DNA of 64,000 nucleotides from Xanthobacteraceae bacterium (GCA_019635585.1 JAHBZE010000001.1:62001-126000), one strand, 5' to 3'. Counted from the first letter of the stretch, positions 35,279 through 44,720 are shown. Notes: generated by a model from the letters alone, not told the origin. Numbers and translations: made by a program.

Positions 35279-36838
35279 CTATATTTTGCCCGAAAGCCGT
35301 TCGCGCAGAATCCGGTGCTGTATTTTTCCGGTCGCCGTGCGCGGCATTTCGCTTTCCGCGATCACGCTCACCGAGCGTGGCCGCTTGTAGCCCGCGATCT
35401 TGTCGCGGCTCCATTCGATGATCTCGGCTTCGGTCAGCGCCGCGCCGTCATGCGCGATGATAACCGCATGCACGCGCTCGCCCCACTTAGGATCGGCGAC
35501 GCCGATCACGGCGACGTCCTTGATCTTGGGATGACTGCCGAGCATCGCTTCGACTTCGGACGGATAGACATTCTCGCCGCCCGAAATCACCATATTGCTC
35601 TTGCGGTCGACGAGGTGAATGAAGCCATCCTCGTCGCGGCGCGCCAGATCGCCGACCGTGCAATAGTCGCCGCGGAACGCTTCACGGGTTTTCTCGGGCA
35701 GCTTCCAGTAACCATCGAATGTCTGCGCATTGCAGGAGTAAAGCTCACCCGCCTCACCGTCTTTCACTTCATTGCCGTCCGGATCGAGAATCTTGATCCG
35801 CTGCGAGCCGACCGTTTCGCGTCCGACCGAGCCTAGTTTCGAGAATTGCTCCTCGGGGTGCAGCATCGTCACCCAGCCGCATTCGGTCGAACCGTAGAGT
35901 TCGAACAGCCCGGTGTTGCGGAAGTACTCCATGATTTCGCGCTTGGTGTCGGCGCGCGCCGGCGCAGACGAGATCATCATCTTCGTCACCGCCTCCACAT
36001 TGTATCTCGCACGCACGGCCGGAGGCAGCCCGAGCATCATGATGTAATGCGTGGGCACAAGTGAGGTGAAGGTCGAGCCGTTCTCCGAGAGCGTGCGGAC
36101 CAGTTCTTCCGGGTCGATGCTCTTGCGGTTGTACACCGTGACCCGCGCGCCGCAGCCCTGGAACGCGCCAAAGAAATAGAGCGAATTCGCATGACACATT
36201 GGCATGACGAGGAGCGCGGAGTCGTCAGAGCGCACGCTGAGTTCGGATTGCGTGACAAGCGAGATCATGGCGCTTGCACGATGCGATCGGATCGCGCCTT
36301 TGGGTTTACCCGTCGTGCCCGATGTGTACATGAAGGCCCAGGGATCGGTGACATCGACGTGCACATCCGGGATTGTATCGCGGGCGTCGCTGAGTAATTC
36401 CTCGTAGTCGCGATAGTTTCCGGCGCGTTTCTGCTTGCCGAACGCAATGAAATTCGCCTCCGGAATCGAAATCCCGCCGCGCACGGTCTCGAGCACGCTG
36501 GTCAGCTCATCCTGCACGATGATCGCGCGGGCCTCGCAGTTCTCGACGATGTATTGAATCTCGGGTCCGACCAGCCGGAAATTCACCGGTACCATCACAA
36601 GGCCTGAAAACGCCATCGCGGCGTAGATCTCGACCCACTCGAGGCAGTTGAAGGCGAGTACACAGACCCGGTCGCCCTTTTCCAGTCCGAGACCAAGCAG
36701 CGCATTCGAAAGCCGCGCCGATCGGTCGCGCCACTGGCAGAAAGTCATGGCGCGATCGAGATCGCGCGCGCCGATCTTATCCGGGAAAATGCCCGCGTAG
36801 AGACGCAGGGCGTCGCCAACATTCGCGAGCTGATTCAC
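35279..36838 (-). CDS. AMP-dependent acyl-CoA synthetase
   Basis: 519 residues from a GTG (VNQLANVGDALRLYAG) with GGGAG five bases upstream; the longer frame has no such site. Adenylate-forming motifs are in order: A3 YTSGTTGKPKGAIRSHRA (about 165), A5 YGSTECGW, A7 YCTVGDLARRDEDGF, A8 VDRKSNMVISGGENVYPSEVE and the catalytic Lys in PRTATGKIQHRIL. It activates a carboxylic acid to its acyl-CoA through an acyl-AMP. The substrate is not readable from sequence. It precedes the ThDP enzyme by nine bases, suggesting activation followed by C-C bond cleavage or formation. Confidence 0.92.
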   Translation of the reverse strand: MNQLANVGDALRLYAGIFPDKIGARDLDRAMTFCQWRDRSARLSNALLGLGLEKGDRVCVLAFNCLEWVEIYAAMAFSGLVMVPVNFRLVGPEIQYIVENCEARAIIVQDELTSVLETVRGGISIPEANFIAFGKQKRAGNYRDYEELLSDARDTIPDVHVDVTDPWAFMYTSGTTGKPKGAIRSHRASAMISLVTQSELSVRSDDSALLVMPMCHANSLYFFGAFQGCGARVTVYNRKSIDPEELVRTLSENGSTFTSLVPTHYIMMLGLPPAVRARYNVEAVTKMMISSAPARADTKREIMEYFRNTGLFELYGSTECGWVTMLHPEEQFSKLGSVGRETVGSQRIKILDPDGNEVKDGEAGELYSCNAQTFDGYWKLPEKTREAFRGDYCTVGDLARRDEDGFIHLVDRKSNMVISGGENVYPSEVEAMLGSHPKIKDVAVIGVADPKWGERVHAVIIAHDGAALTEAEIIEWSRDKIAGYKRPRSVSVIAESEMPRTATGKIQHRILRERLSGKI

Positions 36839-36969
36839 GCTTACTCCCGAGCATTTCCGGATGCGTCGGCCCTTTACACGGCTTGTGTTCGCATCCACTC
36901 CCGCTATCAATACTGCCCGCGGCGCCAAGCCCTGACAATATCGCGCGGCGCATAGGAAAAGAGGCCGCC

Positions 36970-37242
36970 ATGAGCGAAGTCCGCGACAACCCGGAAAAGC
37001 ACCAGTTCGAAATGATCGTCGATGGCCACATCGCCCTCGCGGCTTACCGGCTCACCCCCGACACGATCACCTTTACCCATACCGAGGTGCCGAAAGAACT
37101 GGGCGGCCGTGGAATCGGCTCGCAACTCGCGAAAGGTGCGCTCGATCAAGTTCGAAAGCGCGGGATGAAGGTCGTGCCGCTCTGCCCCTTCATCAAGGCC
37201 TATATCGAGAAGCACGCCGAATATCAGGACCTGCTGAAATAG
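36970..37242 (+). CDS. Small GNAT-family N-acetyltransferase, copy 1
   Basis: 90 residues, the short YjdJ-like GNAT form (Acetyltransf_CG). The acetyl-CoA loop reads GGRGIGSQLA, preceded by FTHTEVPKELGG, and the C-terminal CPFIKAYIEKHAEYQDLL is the family tail. GAGG precedes the ATG. The next gene is a paralogue of the same length. The substrate is unknown. Confidence 0.9.
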   Translation: MSEVRDNPEKHQFEMIVDGHIALAAYRLTPDTITFTHTEVPKELGGRGIGSQLAKGALDQVRKRGMKVVPLCPFIKAYIEKHAEYQDLLK

Positions 37243-37306
37243 CTGCGCAATGCAGCCATCCACGCGCGCCCTTGCATCGCGCCGGATAATCCCGACATTG
37301 AGCCGC

Positions 37307-37582
37307 ATGAACAGCATTCGCGACAACAAGGAAGCCGGACGCTACGAATATGATGTCGAAGGCGGCATCGCGTTCGCGAATTACCACATGTCGCCGGGCG
37401 TCGTAACCGTGAACTATACGGAAGTGCCGCGGGCGCTGCGCGGCCGCGGTATTGGCGCGAAACTCTCATCGGCCGTACTCAATCATATCCGCGTTGAGGG
37501 GCTGAAAGTTATTCCCCGCTGCGGCTATTTCGCGGGCTTCATCCGCGACCATCCCGAATATCACGATCTGGTGGCGCGATGA
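37307..37582 (+). CDS. Small GNAT-family N-acetyltransferase, copy 2
   Basis: 91 residues, a paralogue of the gene upstream: [18 protein letters not shown] in place of HTEVPKELGGRGIGSQLA, and [18 protein letters not shown] at the end. The tandem pair has diverged, suggesting different substrates or a heterodimer. Its stop overlaps the ATG of the flavin oxidoreductase by four bases (ATGA), so these two are coupled. Confidence 0.9.
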   Translation: MNSIRDNKEAGRYEYDVEGGIAFANYHMSPGVVTVNYTEVPRALRGRGIGAKLSSAVLNHIRVEGLKVIPRCGYFAGFIRDHPEYHDLVAR

Positions 37583-38571
37583 TTCGGTTCTCGGTCCTCG
37601 ATCTCGCGCCGGTCATCGAAGGCGGCTCTGCCGCCGACGCGTTCCGCAATTCGCTCGATCTCGCGCGTCACGTCGAGGCGCTCGGCTACAAGCGTTACTG
37701 GCTCGCAGAGCATCACAACATGCCGGGGATCGCGAGTGCGGCCACCTCGGTCGTGATCGGACACATCGCGGGTGGCACGAAGACGATCCGCGTCGGCGCG
37801 GGCGGCGTGATGCTACCGAACCATTCACCGCTCGTGATCGCCGAACAGTTCGGCACGCTCGCCTCGCTTTACGGCGATCGCATCGATCTTGGTTTGGGCC
37901 GTGCGCCCGGCACTGATCAACTCACCATGCGCGCGCTACGGCGCAACAAGACCGACGAAGACACGTTTCCCGACGACGTGGTCGAACTTGCGCACTACTT
38001 CATGGAGCCACAGGCAGGACAGCGCGTGCACGCTTATCCGGGCGCGGGCCTGAACGTGCCGCTCTGGATTCTCGGCTCCAGCGCCTACGGCGCGCAACTC
38101 GCAGCCCTTCTCGGGCTGCCTTACGCGTTCGCGTCACACTTCGCGCCGGATTATCTGATGACGGCGATCGACCTTTACCGGAAGAACTTCCGGCCCTCGC
38201 AGTTTCTAGAGAAGCCGTACTTCATGCCGTGCATCGGGCTGTTTGCGGCGGACAGCGACGACGAAGCGCGGATGATCTTCACCTCGCAGCAGCGCCAGTT
38301 CGTCAATCTGCGGCGCGGCAATCCGGGTCTGCTGCAGCCGCCTGCGAGCCTCGAGCATTACTGGTCGCCTGCGGAGAAGGCCGGCGTCGAGCACGCGCTT
38401 CAATATGCCGTCGTTGGCTCGCCACCGACGGTACGTGCGAAGCTAAAGCAATTTATCGAAATGACCGGCGCAGACGAGATCATGCTTGCCGCGCAGATTT
38501 ACGATCACGACGCGCGCAAGCGCTCCTACGAGATCGCCGCGCAATTGCGCGACGATCTCGCGAAGGGCTAG
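37579..38571 (+). CDS. LLM-class flavin-dependent oxidoreductase (YhbW-like)
   Basis: 330 residues with the luciferase-like TIM barrel. The N-terminus [36 protein letters not shown], and [20 protein letters not shown] match the YhbW/alkanal-monooxygenase-like group, which uses FMN supplied by a separate reductase. It is coupled to the upstream GNAT gene. Its TAG stop lies in a CTAG that also supplies the stop of the convergent hemerythrin-like gene. Confidence 0.92.
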   Translation: MIRFSVLDLAPVIEGGSAADAFRNSLDLARHVEALGYKRYWLAEHHNMPGIASAATSVVIGHIAGGTKTIRVGAGGVMLPNHSPLVIAEQFGTLASLYGDRIDLGLGRAPGTDQLTMRALRRNKTDEDTFPDDVVELAHYFMEPQAGQRVHAYPGAGLNVPLWILGSSAYGAQLAALLGLPYAFASHFAPDYLMTAIDLYRKNFRPSQFLEKPYFMPCIGLFAADSDDEARMIFTSQQRQFVNLRRGNPGLLQPPASLEHYWSPAEKAGVEHALQYAVVGSPPTVRAKLKQFIEMTGADEIMLAAQIYDHDARKRSYEIAAQLRDDLAKG

Positions 38572-39149
38572 AGGCCTTTCAGCAACGCCGGGATAACAAT
38601 GTCTTCCTCGTCCGCCAGATGGCGGTTGAGGATGTGATCGAGCTTTCGCGCATCGGCGAGCGCGGCACCGATCCGGTCTTTGTCGGCAGTATCTGCCTGA
38701 AAAGCCCGGACATGGCTCTCAACCGCATCCAACGTCTCCTCGAGCACGCGGTGATCGCAATCGAGCAGATCGATCTGCCGCGAGAGCTGCGGAAATACTT
38801 CCTTGAAACGCGGGAAGTAGTGATCGTCCTCGACATGGTGATGTACATGCGCGTGGCCGATCAGATGGCCGCCGAGATGGCGCAGGTTGTTCAGGAGCAG
38901 CGCGGACTGCATGTCGCCCTTCTGCATGTCGGCAAGCTGCTCGAGCCCGCTTACGAACAAGCCGGACTCGTGCAAGAGCGAGCGGTGAATGCCCTGCCAC
39001 ATATCGGCGCCGCGCCAGTAATTGCTGTGAGAACCCCACTCCTCCTTCGGGGTATCGAACAGCAGCTTGCGCAGCTCCTCGGTCAGGCCGGGGCGCTTCG
39101 CAAGATGGTGCTCTGGCGAGTCGTAATTCGCAAACATCGTTCTGCTCAT
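38568..39149 (-). CDS. Hemerythrin HHE-domain protein
   Basis: 193 residues from [14 protein letters not shown]; the longer frame upstream is shadow coding. A four-helix HHE pattern is seen: [10 protein letters not shown], the histidine-rich [27 protein letters not shown] and [17 protein letters not shown], giving His and Glu/Asp ligands for a di-iron site. Such proteins bind O2 or NO or sense iron/redox state. It is convergent with the flavin oxidoreductase, sharing the CTAG stop. Confidence 0.88.
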   Translation of the reverse strand: MSRTMFANYDSPEHHLAKRPGLTEELRKLLFDTPKEEWGSHSNYWRGADMWQGIHRSLLHESGLFVSGLEQLADMQKGDMQSALLLNNLRHLGGHLIGHAHVHHHVEDDHYFPRFKEVFPQLSRQIDLLDCDHRVLEETLDAVESHVRAFQADTADKDRIGAALADARKLDHILNRHLADEEDIVIPALLKGL

Positions 39150-39352
39150 TTTTCCGGAGTTCTTGGCGCATATAGGGCAAGGATGGAACTTCGCAAGACG
39201 TACTCTCGACAGGCGGTCCGAACAGCGCAATGCTTGGCGCAGAAGGGCTTCGCGGGTCTGCGTTCGAACAACGCTCCACCCGGCGGCCGCTCCGCCGCCG
39301 CGCGAGAGACTTCGGGCCAACCTGCCTGACCCAATATTCAGGAGGAAACGCC

Positions 39353-40147
39353 ATGGCCACATTTCATGTCATTGCCGGTGCGTCCGACACACCGCAGAAC
39401 CCCGCAATCCGGAGGATCGGGATTGGCGATCTGAGACAGGCGCTCGCCAACGGCTGGCAAGACTTCGCTGCCTATCCGAGCCAGGCGCTGTTCATCGTGC
39501 TGATCTATCCGATCGTGGGTTTCGTGCTGCTGCAACTTGCACTCGGCAATGCGACGCTGCCGCTGGTGTTTCCGCTGGTCGCGGGCTTCGCGCTGGTCGG
39601 GCCGCTTGCCGCCGTCGGCCTTTACGAACTGAGCCGCCGCCGCGAGCTCGGCCTCGATACGCAATGGACGCATGCGTTTGATGTCCTGAAAAGTCCGTCC
39701 ATTTTCGCGATCGCGGCACTTGGTGTCGTGCTGCTTGTTCTGTTCTCGGCGTGGCTGATGACGGCGCAGTCGATCTACATGGCCTTGATGGGTCCCTACC
39801 CGCCGGACTCCGTTTCGTCGTTCCTGCATGAAGTGCTGACGACGCGCGCAGGCTGGATGTTGATCGTGATCGGCAATGCGGTCGGCTTCGTCTTCGCCGC
39901 CGTCGTGCTGACGATCGGGTCGATCTCGTTTCCGATGCTGGTCGATCGCGACGTCGGCGCGGGTGCCGCAGTATGGACATCCATCCGCACAGTGATCGCC
40001 AATCCGCTGACGATGGCGGTCTGGGGATTCATCGTCGGCTCGTTGCTCTTGCTCGGCTCGCTTCCCTTCTTCGTAGGGCTCGCGGTCGTGATGCCGCTGC
40101 TCGGCCACGCAAGCTGGCATCTCTACCGGCGTGCCGTGAGCCGCTAG
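39353..40147 (+). CDS. DUF2189 family membrane protein
   Basis: 264 residues with GGAGG six bases before the ATG. Residues 1-40 are soluble (IRRIGIGDLRQALANGWQDF, the DUF2189 entry motif), followed by six hydrophobic helices, including FIVLIYPIVGFVLLQLAL and the strongly hydrophobic AVWGFIVGSLLLLGSL. ELSRRRELG after the second helix pair is conserved in the family. Function is unknown. Its stop shares a CTAG with the convergent hydrolase gene. Confidence 0.9.
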   Translation: MATFHVIAGASDTPQNPAIRRIGIGDLRQALANGWQDFAAYPSQALFIVLIYPIVGFVLLQLALGNATLPLVFPLVAGFALVGPLAAVGLYELSRRRELGLDTQWTHAFDVLKSPSIFAIAALGVVLLVLFSAWLMTAQSIYMALMGPYPPDSVSSFLHEVLTTRAGWMLIVIGNAVGFVFAAVVLTIGSISFPMLVDRDVGAGAAVWTSIRTVIANPLTMAVWGFIVGSLLLLGSLPFFVGLAVVMPLLGHASWHLYRRAVSR

Positions 40148-41007
40148 CGCAGGACGACACGCGTAAGCCAGTCCTTCAGATCGGCGAGCACGATGTCCCG
40201 ATCGTGCTCGCGCTCGTTGTAAATCTCATGCCAAAGGCCGGGATAAACCTTGAGGGTGCACAGGCTGGGAGGCGCAGACGCTGCAAACTCCTTCGCGCCT
40301 TCGGGGTCGACTAACCGGTCATCGCCCGCCGCCTGCACAAGCGTGGGCATAGTCAATTTGCCGGCATCGCGTATCGCGGCCTCTCCTGCATTGAGAATAA
40401 ACATCGTGATCCGGGGCGAAATCAGCGCATGGTTTAGAGGATCGCCAACCGCATCAGCGAGCACTTCAGGATCGTGGGAAATCTTATGAAGCGGCAGACC
40501 ATGCGGCATTGCGATGTTTGGCATGAGCTTTTCGAGGCCGCTTGCGACGCCGCGCAGGAAACTGCCGATACGAGACTTTAGCGCCGGCGACGACAGCACA
40601 AGCGCACGCGGCGTGATCCAGCCGCCGGTCACAGCGCGCGCCGCGATCGCGCCACCCATGCTGTGGCCGAGCAATATCGGCAGCGAGCCACTTTCCTGCT
40701 GAAGCCGCTCATAGATCATCCGGGTGTCCTCGATCAGGCTATTCGTTTCCGGAATCCGGGCGCGGGCACCGTCCGATCTTCCGAAGCCGCGGTGATCGTG
40801 TGCCCATGCTTCGAAACCGAGTTCGTTGAAGAGATGTGCTACATGACCGTAGCGGCCACCATGTTCGCCAAGGCCATGAACGAGGAGCACGCTCCCCTTC
40901 TTTTCAGTTCCGGCTGAAAGCCGCCAGCAGTGAAGGAATAGCTTGGTGCCGTCCGCTGCTTCCACCTCGCGGGTATCTGTCGCTTCGAACATCCGGTACG
41001 GCGCCAT
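40144..41007 (-). CDS. Alpha/beta hydrolase, monoacylglycerol lipase-like
   Basis: 287 residues from MAPYRMFEATD with AGGA seven bases upstream. It is a serine hydrolase of the Hydrolase_4 group: an oxyanion-side LLVHGLGEHGGRYGH, HDHRGFGRSDG, nucleophile elbow GHSMGG, acid Asp in AAGDDRLVD and the catalytic His in GLWHEIYNE. It probably cleaves monoacylglycerols or other esters in the cytoplasm. It is divergent from the Crp/Fnr-like regulator. Confidence 0.9.
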   Translation of the reverse strand: MAPYRMFEATDTREVEAADGTKLFLHCWRLSAGTEKKGSVLLVHGLGEHGGRYGHVAHLFNELGFEAWAHDHRGFGRSDGARARIPETNSLIEDTRMIYERLQQESGSLPILLGHSMGGAIAARAVTGGWITPRALVLSSPALKSRIGSFLRGVASGLEKLMPNIAMPHGLPLHKISHDPEVLADAVGDPLNHALISPRITMFILNAGEAAIRDAGKLTMPTLVQAAGDDRLVDPEGAKEFAASAPPSLCTLKVYPGLWHEIYNEREHDRDIVLADLKDWLTRVVLR

Positions 41008-41269
41008 TTCAGCATTCCTGCGTAAGGAACCCGACAGAGGGGTTCCGGGTTTAGCTTCAAACGGCCCGTGGCCGGAGTGATTCAACAATAGGACGCGATT
41101 TTCGATCTGTCCGCTAGCGGACGGACGCGGATTATTCATGCCCATAAGGTTTCCGCGCTCTCACAAGATTCGAGAGCGGCCTTGCCTGCTCGCAAGAGGG
41201 GCTCCTTGGGACGGTTGGTTCACTCAGGGTCATGGCTCGAACGAAGCAGAGTCAGGAAACCGGAGTGCT

Positions 41270-41992
41270 ATGCTGAAAACAACCGCCGAAGCGCGCAACC
41301 ATTTGCTCGCCTCGCTTCCGCAGAATGAATACGCGCTACTCGAGCCGCATCTTAAGGATGTGCCGCTGAAGCAGGGCGTCGTGCTCGCCGAACAGGGAGA
41401 AGCAATTAGCCAGGTTTATTTCCCGCATAGCGGCATGGTGTCGGTCGTCGTCGTGCTCTCCGGCGGTGAGAAGTCGGTCGAGACGGCCACGATCGGCCGC
41501 GAAGGCGCGGTCGGCGCCATTGCGGGATTGGGCGAGCGCAATGCAAGCGCGCGGGCGATCGTTCAGGTTGCGGGCAACGGAGCACGCATTCCGGCACGTC
41601 AGCTTCAAACCGCGGTGCGCCAGAGCACATTCCTCCGCGATTTCATCGTGCGTTACCAGGAAATGCTGCTGCATCAGGCGCAGCAATCGACCGCCTGCAA
41701 CGCGCTACATGAAGCGCGCCCTCGCCTCTGCCGTTGGCTACTGCAAACCCGCGACCGGCTCGACAGCGACGTGGTCGCGCTCACGCAGGAATTTCTTGCG
41801 CAGATGCTCGGTGTCCGCCGCACGACTGTGACCGAGCTTGCGCGCGGCCTGCAGAGCAAGGGCTTCGTCCGCTACAAGCGCGGCAAGATCGAAATTCTCG
41901 ACCGGGACGGCCTCGAGGAATGTGCCTGCGAATGTTATGAGGCGCTGCGCAGCCAAGCGGAGCACTACTTCCCACAAAACCGGCAGGTCTGA
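41270..41992 (+). CDS. Crp/Fnr-family transcriptional regulator
   Basis: 240 residues from MLKTTAEARNHLL, GGAG upstream. The cyclic-nucleotide-like barrel is residues 15-130 (FPHSGMVSVVVVLSGGEKSVETATIGREGAVGA). The C-terminal winged helix (about 165-215) has LTQEFLAQMLGVRRTTVTELARGLQSKG as the HTH. No N-terminal Cys cluster for an Fe-S centre is present, so it is not an FNR oxygen sensor; the ligand is unknown. The divergent lipase-like gene is a possible target. Confidence 0.9.
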   Translation: MLKTTAEARNHLLASLPQNEYALLEPHLKDVPLKQGVVLAEQGEAISQVYFPHSGMVSVVVVLSGGEKSVETATIGREGAVGAIAGLGERNASARAIVQVAGNGARIPARQLQTAVRQSTFLRDFIVRYQEMLLHQAQQSTACNALHEARPRLCRWLLQTRDRLDSDVVALTQEFLAQMLGVRRTTVTELARGLQSKGFVRYKRGKIEILDRDGLEECACECYEALRSQAEHYFPQNRQV

Positions 41993-42049
41993 CAGCTTGC
42001 CGTAACGTCATGCTTCCACGGCGGCGCAAAGCCGTTGTAGGAAGCCGCC

Positions 42050-42889
42050 ATGTACGACGCGATCTGTTTCGCCGGCGGCGGCAACCGCTGCTACTGGCAA
42101 GGCGGCTTCTTTGAAGCGGCGAGCGAAAAACTCGATCTGAAGGCACCGCTGATGACGGCGGTGAGCGCCGGCTCTTTCGCGCTCTGCTATTCGCTGCTCG
42201 GCATCGGTTCTCGGGTGCGCGAACTCGTCATTTCCGGATGCGGGCCGCATCTGAAAAACTTCGATCTGAAGGGCTGGCGCGCGGGCAAGCCGCTCTACCC
42301 GGTCGGCGCGATGTATCGCGACCTGCTGCGCGAAGTATTCGACGAAGAGGCGCTACGACGCCTGCAGTCATTTGGCGATATTCTCGTCGCTGTCGCGCGC
42401 CTGCCGCGCGGACTTCCACCAGTCGTCGGCGCGGCGCTCGGGATCGGCGCCTACCAGGTCGAGAAGAAACTGTTTCATCCGGTGCACCCGGTGTTCGGCC
42501 GCAAGCTCGGGATCAAACAGGAGTTCATCAACGTGCGCGGCCTTCAGCGCGCGGAAGACTTGCATGACCTCATCATGGCGAGCGGCGGCGTGCCGCCGTT
42601 CATGCCGGTCACGAAGATCGGGCAGCGCGCGGCATTCGACGGCGGGCTGGTCGACAACGTGCCGGTAACGCCGCTCGAACCGGTCGAGGCGCACGGCGGC
42701 AAGACGCTCGTTCTAGTCACGCGGGTCTATAGGAAACTACCGAAGATTCCGGGTCGTACTTATGTACAGCCCTCCGAGCCGATTCCGATCAAGCAGTTCG
42801 ACATCCGAAATGCCGATGGCTTTCGGAAAGCCTACGAACTCGGCCTCAAGGACGGAAAGGCATTCGCAGCGCGGACGAACCGCCTCTAG
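42050..42889 (+). CDS. Patatin-like phospholipase family protein
   Basis: 279 residues. CFAGGGNRCYWQGGFFEA is the oxyanion loop, TAVSAGSFALCYS holds the nucleophile Ser (S-A-G-S, a variant of GxSxG with Val at the first Gly), and AFDGGLVDNVPV the DGG acid motif. It is a lipid acyl hydrolase with a Ser-Asp dyad. The start ATG has a weak ribosome site. The stop lies in a CTAG shared with the convergent FAH-family gene. Confidence 0.9.
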   Translation: MYDAICFAGGGNRCYWQGGFFEAASEKLDLKAPLMTAVSAGSFALCYSLLGIGSRVRELVISGCGPHLKNFDLKGWRAGKPLYPVGAMYRDLLREVFDEEALRRLQSFGDILVAVARLPRGLPPVVGAALGIGAYQVEKKLFHPVHPVFGRKLGIKQEFINVRGLQRAEDLHDLIMASGGVPPFMPVTKIGQRAAFDGGLVDNVPVTPLEPVEAHGGKTLVLVTRVYRKLPKIPGRTYVQPSEPIPIKQFDIRNADGFRKAYELGLKDGKAFAARTNRL

Positions 42890-43596
42890 GCTTGAGGCTT
42901 CACCACCTTGATCGCCATCTCGGGCAGACCTTCGATCTTCGCGATCATCACGTCGCCGACGATCACCGGCCCGACGTTCTCGGGCGTGCCGGACATGATG
43001 AGGTCGCCCGCCTTCAGTTCGAACAGTTGAGACAACCGCGCGATCTGTTCCTCGACGCTCCAGATCATGTCCGAGAGATCTGCCTTCTGTTTTACGACGC
43101 CGTTCACCGCGAGCGAGATTTCGCCCTTCTTGAAGTGACCGGTCTTCGCAGCGGGGTGAATCGGGCCGATCGGCGCGCCATTATCGAAGCCCTTGCCGAT
43201 TTCCCAAGGCTTCTTCTGGTCCTTCATCTCCGACTGGAGATCGCGGCGCGTCATGTCGAGGCCGACGGCGTATCCGAAAACGCAATCGATCGCGCGCTCG
43301 ACCGGAATGTTACGGCCGCCCTTGCTGAGGGCCGCAACCAACTCGACTTCGTAATGATAGTTCTTCGTCAGCGGTGGATATGGATGCTCGGCGACCTGGC
43401 CCGGCATCACGACCTGCACCGCGTCGCTTGGCTTCTGGAAGAAGAACGGCGGCTCGCGGGTCGGATCCGAGCCCATCTCGCGGGCGTGCGCGGCGTAGTT
43501 TCGGCCAATGCAGTAGATCCGCCGGACAGGAAATACCTGGTCGCTACCGGCGATCGGGAGTTCAGCACGGTTGAGGTCAAAGAGCGGCTTTGTCAT
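42886..43596 (-). CDS. Fumarylacetoacetate hydrolase family protein (fumarylpyruvate hydrolase-like)
   Basis: 236 residues. YCIGRNYAAHAREMGSDP, FFFQKPSDAV and the metal ligands in YHYEVELVAAL are typical; FDNGAPIGP and DLIMSGTPENVGP follow. The short form, without an N-terminal domain, resembles fumarylpyruvate or maleylpyruvate hydrolases (NagK type) that split C-C bonds of diketo acids from aromatic degradation. No other aromatic-pathway gene is adjacent, so the substrate is open. Confidence 0.9.
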   Translation of the reverse strand: MTKPLFDLNRAELPIAGSDQVFPVRRIYCIGRNYAAHAREMGSDPTREPPFFFQKPSDAVQVVMPGQVAEHPYPPLTKNYHYEVELVAALSKGGRNIPVERAIDCVFGYAVGLDMTRRDLQSEMKDQKKPWEIGKGFDNGAPIGPIHPAAKTGHFKKGEISLAVNGVVKQKADLSDMIWSVEEQIARLSQLFELKAGDLIMSGTPENVGPVIVGDVMIAKIEGLPEMAIKVVKPQA

Positions 43597-43858
43597 TGGA
43601 ATTTCTTCGGAAATCGGAGCGAAGATGCATGCCTAACTCTAGTTGGCGCCGAACGCCATAACCGCGGACGCGTCCGCCACATTCCAGCTATGCGAAATTC
43701 ATAATTCGGTAACGATGGCATGCGGTTATCGCATTGCAGCAATGTAGGCTTTTCGCTACCGCACCGCAGCACCGAAGCGTATCTGTTGCCTACGAAATGC
43801 AGTGATTCCGCTTCAGCCGAGGGCGCGACGGGATCGCAAGACGTGAAGGAGACTGAAC

Positions 43859-44023
43859 ATGCTGATCTGGGGTTATCTCCTCAAGCAGATCCGCCGCTGG
43901 CGCACCTATCGCCGCACCTATAACGAGCTCGTTTCGCTCGACGACCGTACGCTCGCTGACATCAACATCAGCCGCAGCGAAATTCCTGGCATTGCCCGTC
44001 ATGCGGCGGCGGCCATCCGCTAA
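43859..44023 (+). CDS. DUF1127 (YjiS-like) small basic protein
   Basis: 54 residues with AGGAGA six bases before the ATG. IRRWRTYRRTYNELVSLDDRTLADINISRSEI is the DUF1127 pattern: a basic helix, then L-x-D-R-x-L-x-D-I-G/N-x-x-R-x-E-I. Small DUF1127 proteins in Agrobacterium and Rhodobacter relatives affect RNA maturation and phosphate or carbon responses. A strong terminator follows. The 260 bases before it should hold its promoter; I recognise no operator there. Confidence 0.88.
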   Translation: MLIWGYLLKQIRRWRTYRRTYNELVSLDDRTLADINISRSEIPGIARHAAAAIR

Positions 44024-44048
44024 GACTTCCTCCAAAGGCTAGCCTCAA

Positions 44049-44086
44049 ACGGCTCCGGCGTCCTCCCCGCCGGGGCCGTTTTCTTT
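44049..44086. terminator. Intrinsic terminator after the DUF1127 gene
   Basis: ACGGCTCCGGCG pairs with CGCCGGGGCCGT (one wobble pair) over a seven-base loop and is followed by TTTCTTT on the plus strand. It touches the stop codon of the convergent transglutaminase-like gene and may serve both. Confidence 0.85.
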
Positions 44087-44720
44087 AGCTGCCGCGCATC
44101 CAGCGCTCGAGTGGCAGCGTGTCCGGCCTCTCTCCGTTACGTTTCGTCCAAGGATCGATCGCCCAGCGCGTGCCGGTTCGCAGGTCCCGGATTACGGCAG
44201 TTGCATGCGGGTAACGGAAATCGACCAGATAGCCGCGCGACACCGGGCCTTCGACTTCGTGATGGCGAAGAAGCTTGAGGTCGGAAATCAGGAGCAGGAG
44301 CGCCGTGGTATTGACGCTCTCGTCGATACAGTCGGCCTCGCTGCGAAGACCGGATTCGTCGGGACCGGCGCGCGCCGTGCGGAGGCTGGTCCCGGTGATC
44401 GGCCCGATGCGGCGTTCGAACCATGAAACCGCGTCGGCAACCGCCGAAACTTCTGCCTGCGGCGAACCCGCGCCTCTCGCCAGAATACGCCGCAACGTAC
44501 CGATGTCGTTTCCGTTGAGCGCGATCGGCGTTTTGAATTTGCAGCCAAAGCCGTGACAGACAACCACTTGGCTCGTCGTCGGCTGTATGACTTCGTAGCG
44601 GGACAGATACTGCCGCGCTTCGCCGCTGGCGGCCGCGCAGAGGGACGGCGCCATACACAGCGCGGCCGCGGCTCCCAATGCTAAACACCTCGCCCGCCGG
44701 TTCCGTCCAGCTTCGTACAT
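44085..44720 (-). CDS. Exported transglutaminase-like cysteine peptidase-fold protein
   Basis: 211 residues from MYEAGRNRRARCLALGAAAALCMAP, a signal peptide; the longer frame lacks one. A Cys-His-Asp order typical of the transglutaminase-like fold is visible: EADCIDESVNTTALLL (Cys), RYPHATAVI (His) and RWAIDPW (Asp), at normal spacing. An N-terminal part has three further Cys (CHGFGCKF). It could be a periplasmic peptidase or amidase. It follows the NDUFAF6-like gene on the same strand. Confidence 0.75.
   Translation of the reverse strand: MYEAGRNRRARCLALGAAAALCMAPSLCAAASGEARQYLSRYEVIQPTTSQVVVCHGFGCKFKTPIALNGNDIGTLRRILARGAGSPQAEVSAVADAVSWFERRIGPITGTSLRTARAGPDESGLRSEADCIDESVNTTALLLLISDLKLLRHHEVEGPVSRGYLVDFRYPHATAVIRDLRTGTRWAIDPWTKRNGERPDTLPLERWMRGS

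Noticed and set aside
33725-35836. 703-residue open frame antisense to the ThDP enzyme and synthetase
   Set aside because: Shadow coding of low-complexity composition; no ribosome site or domain.
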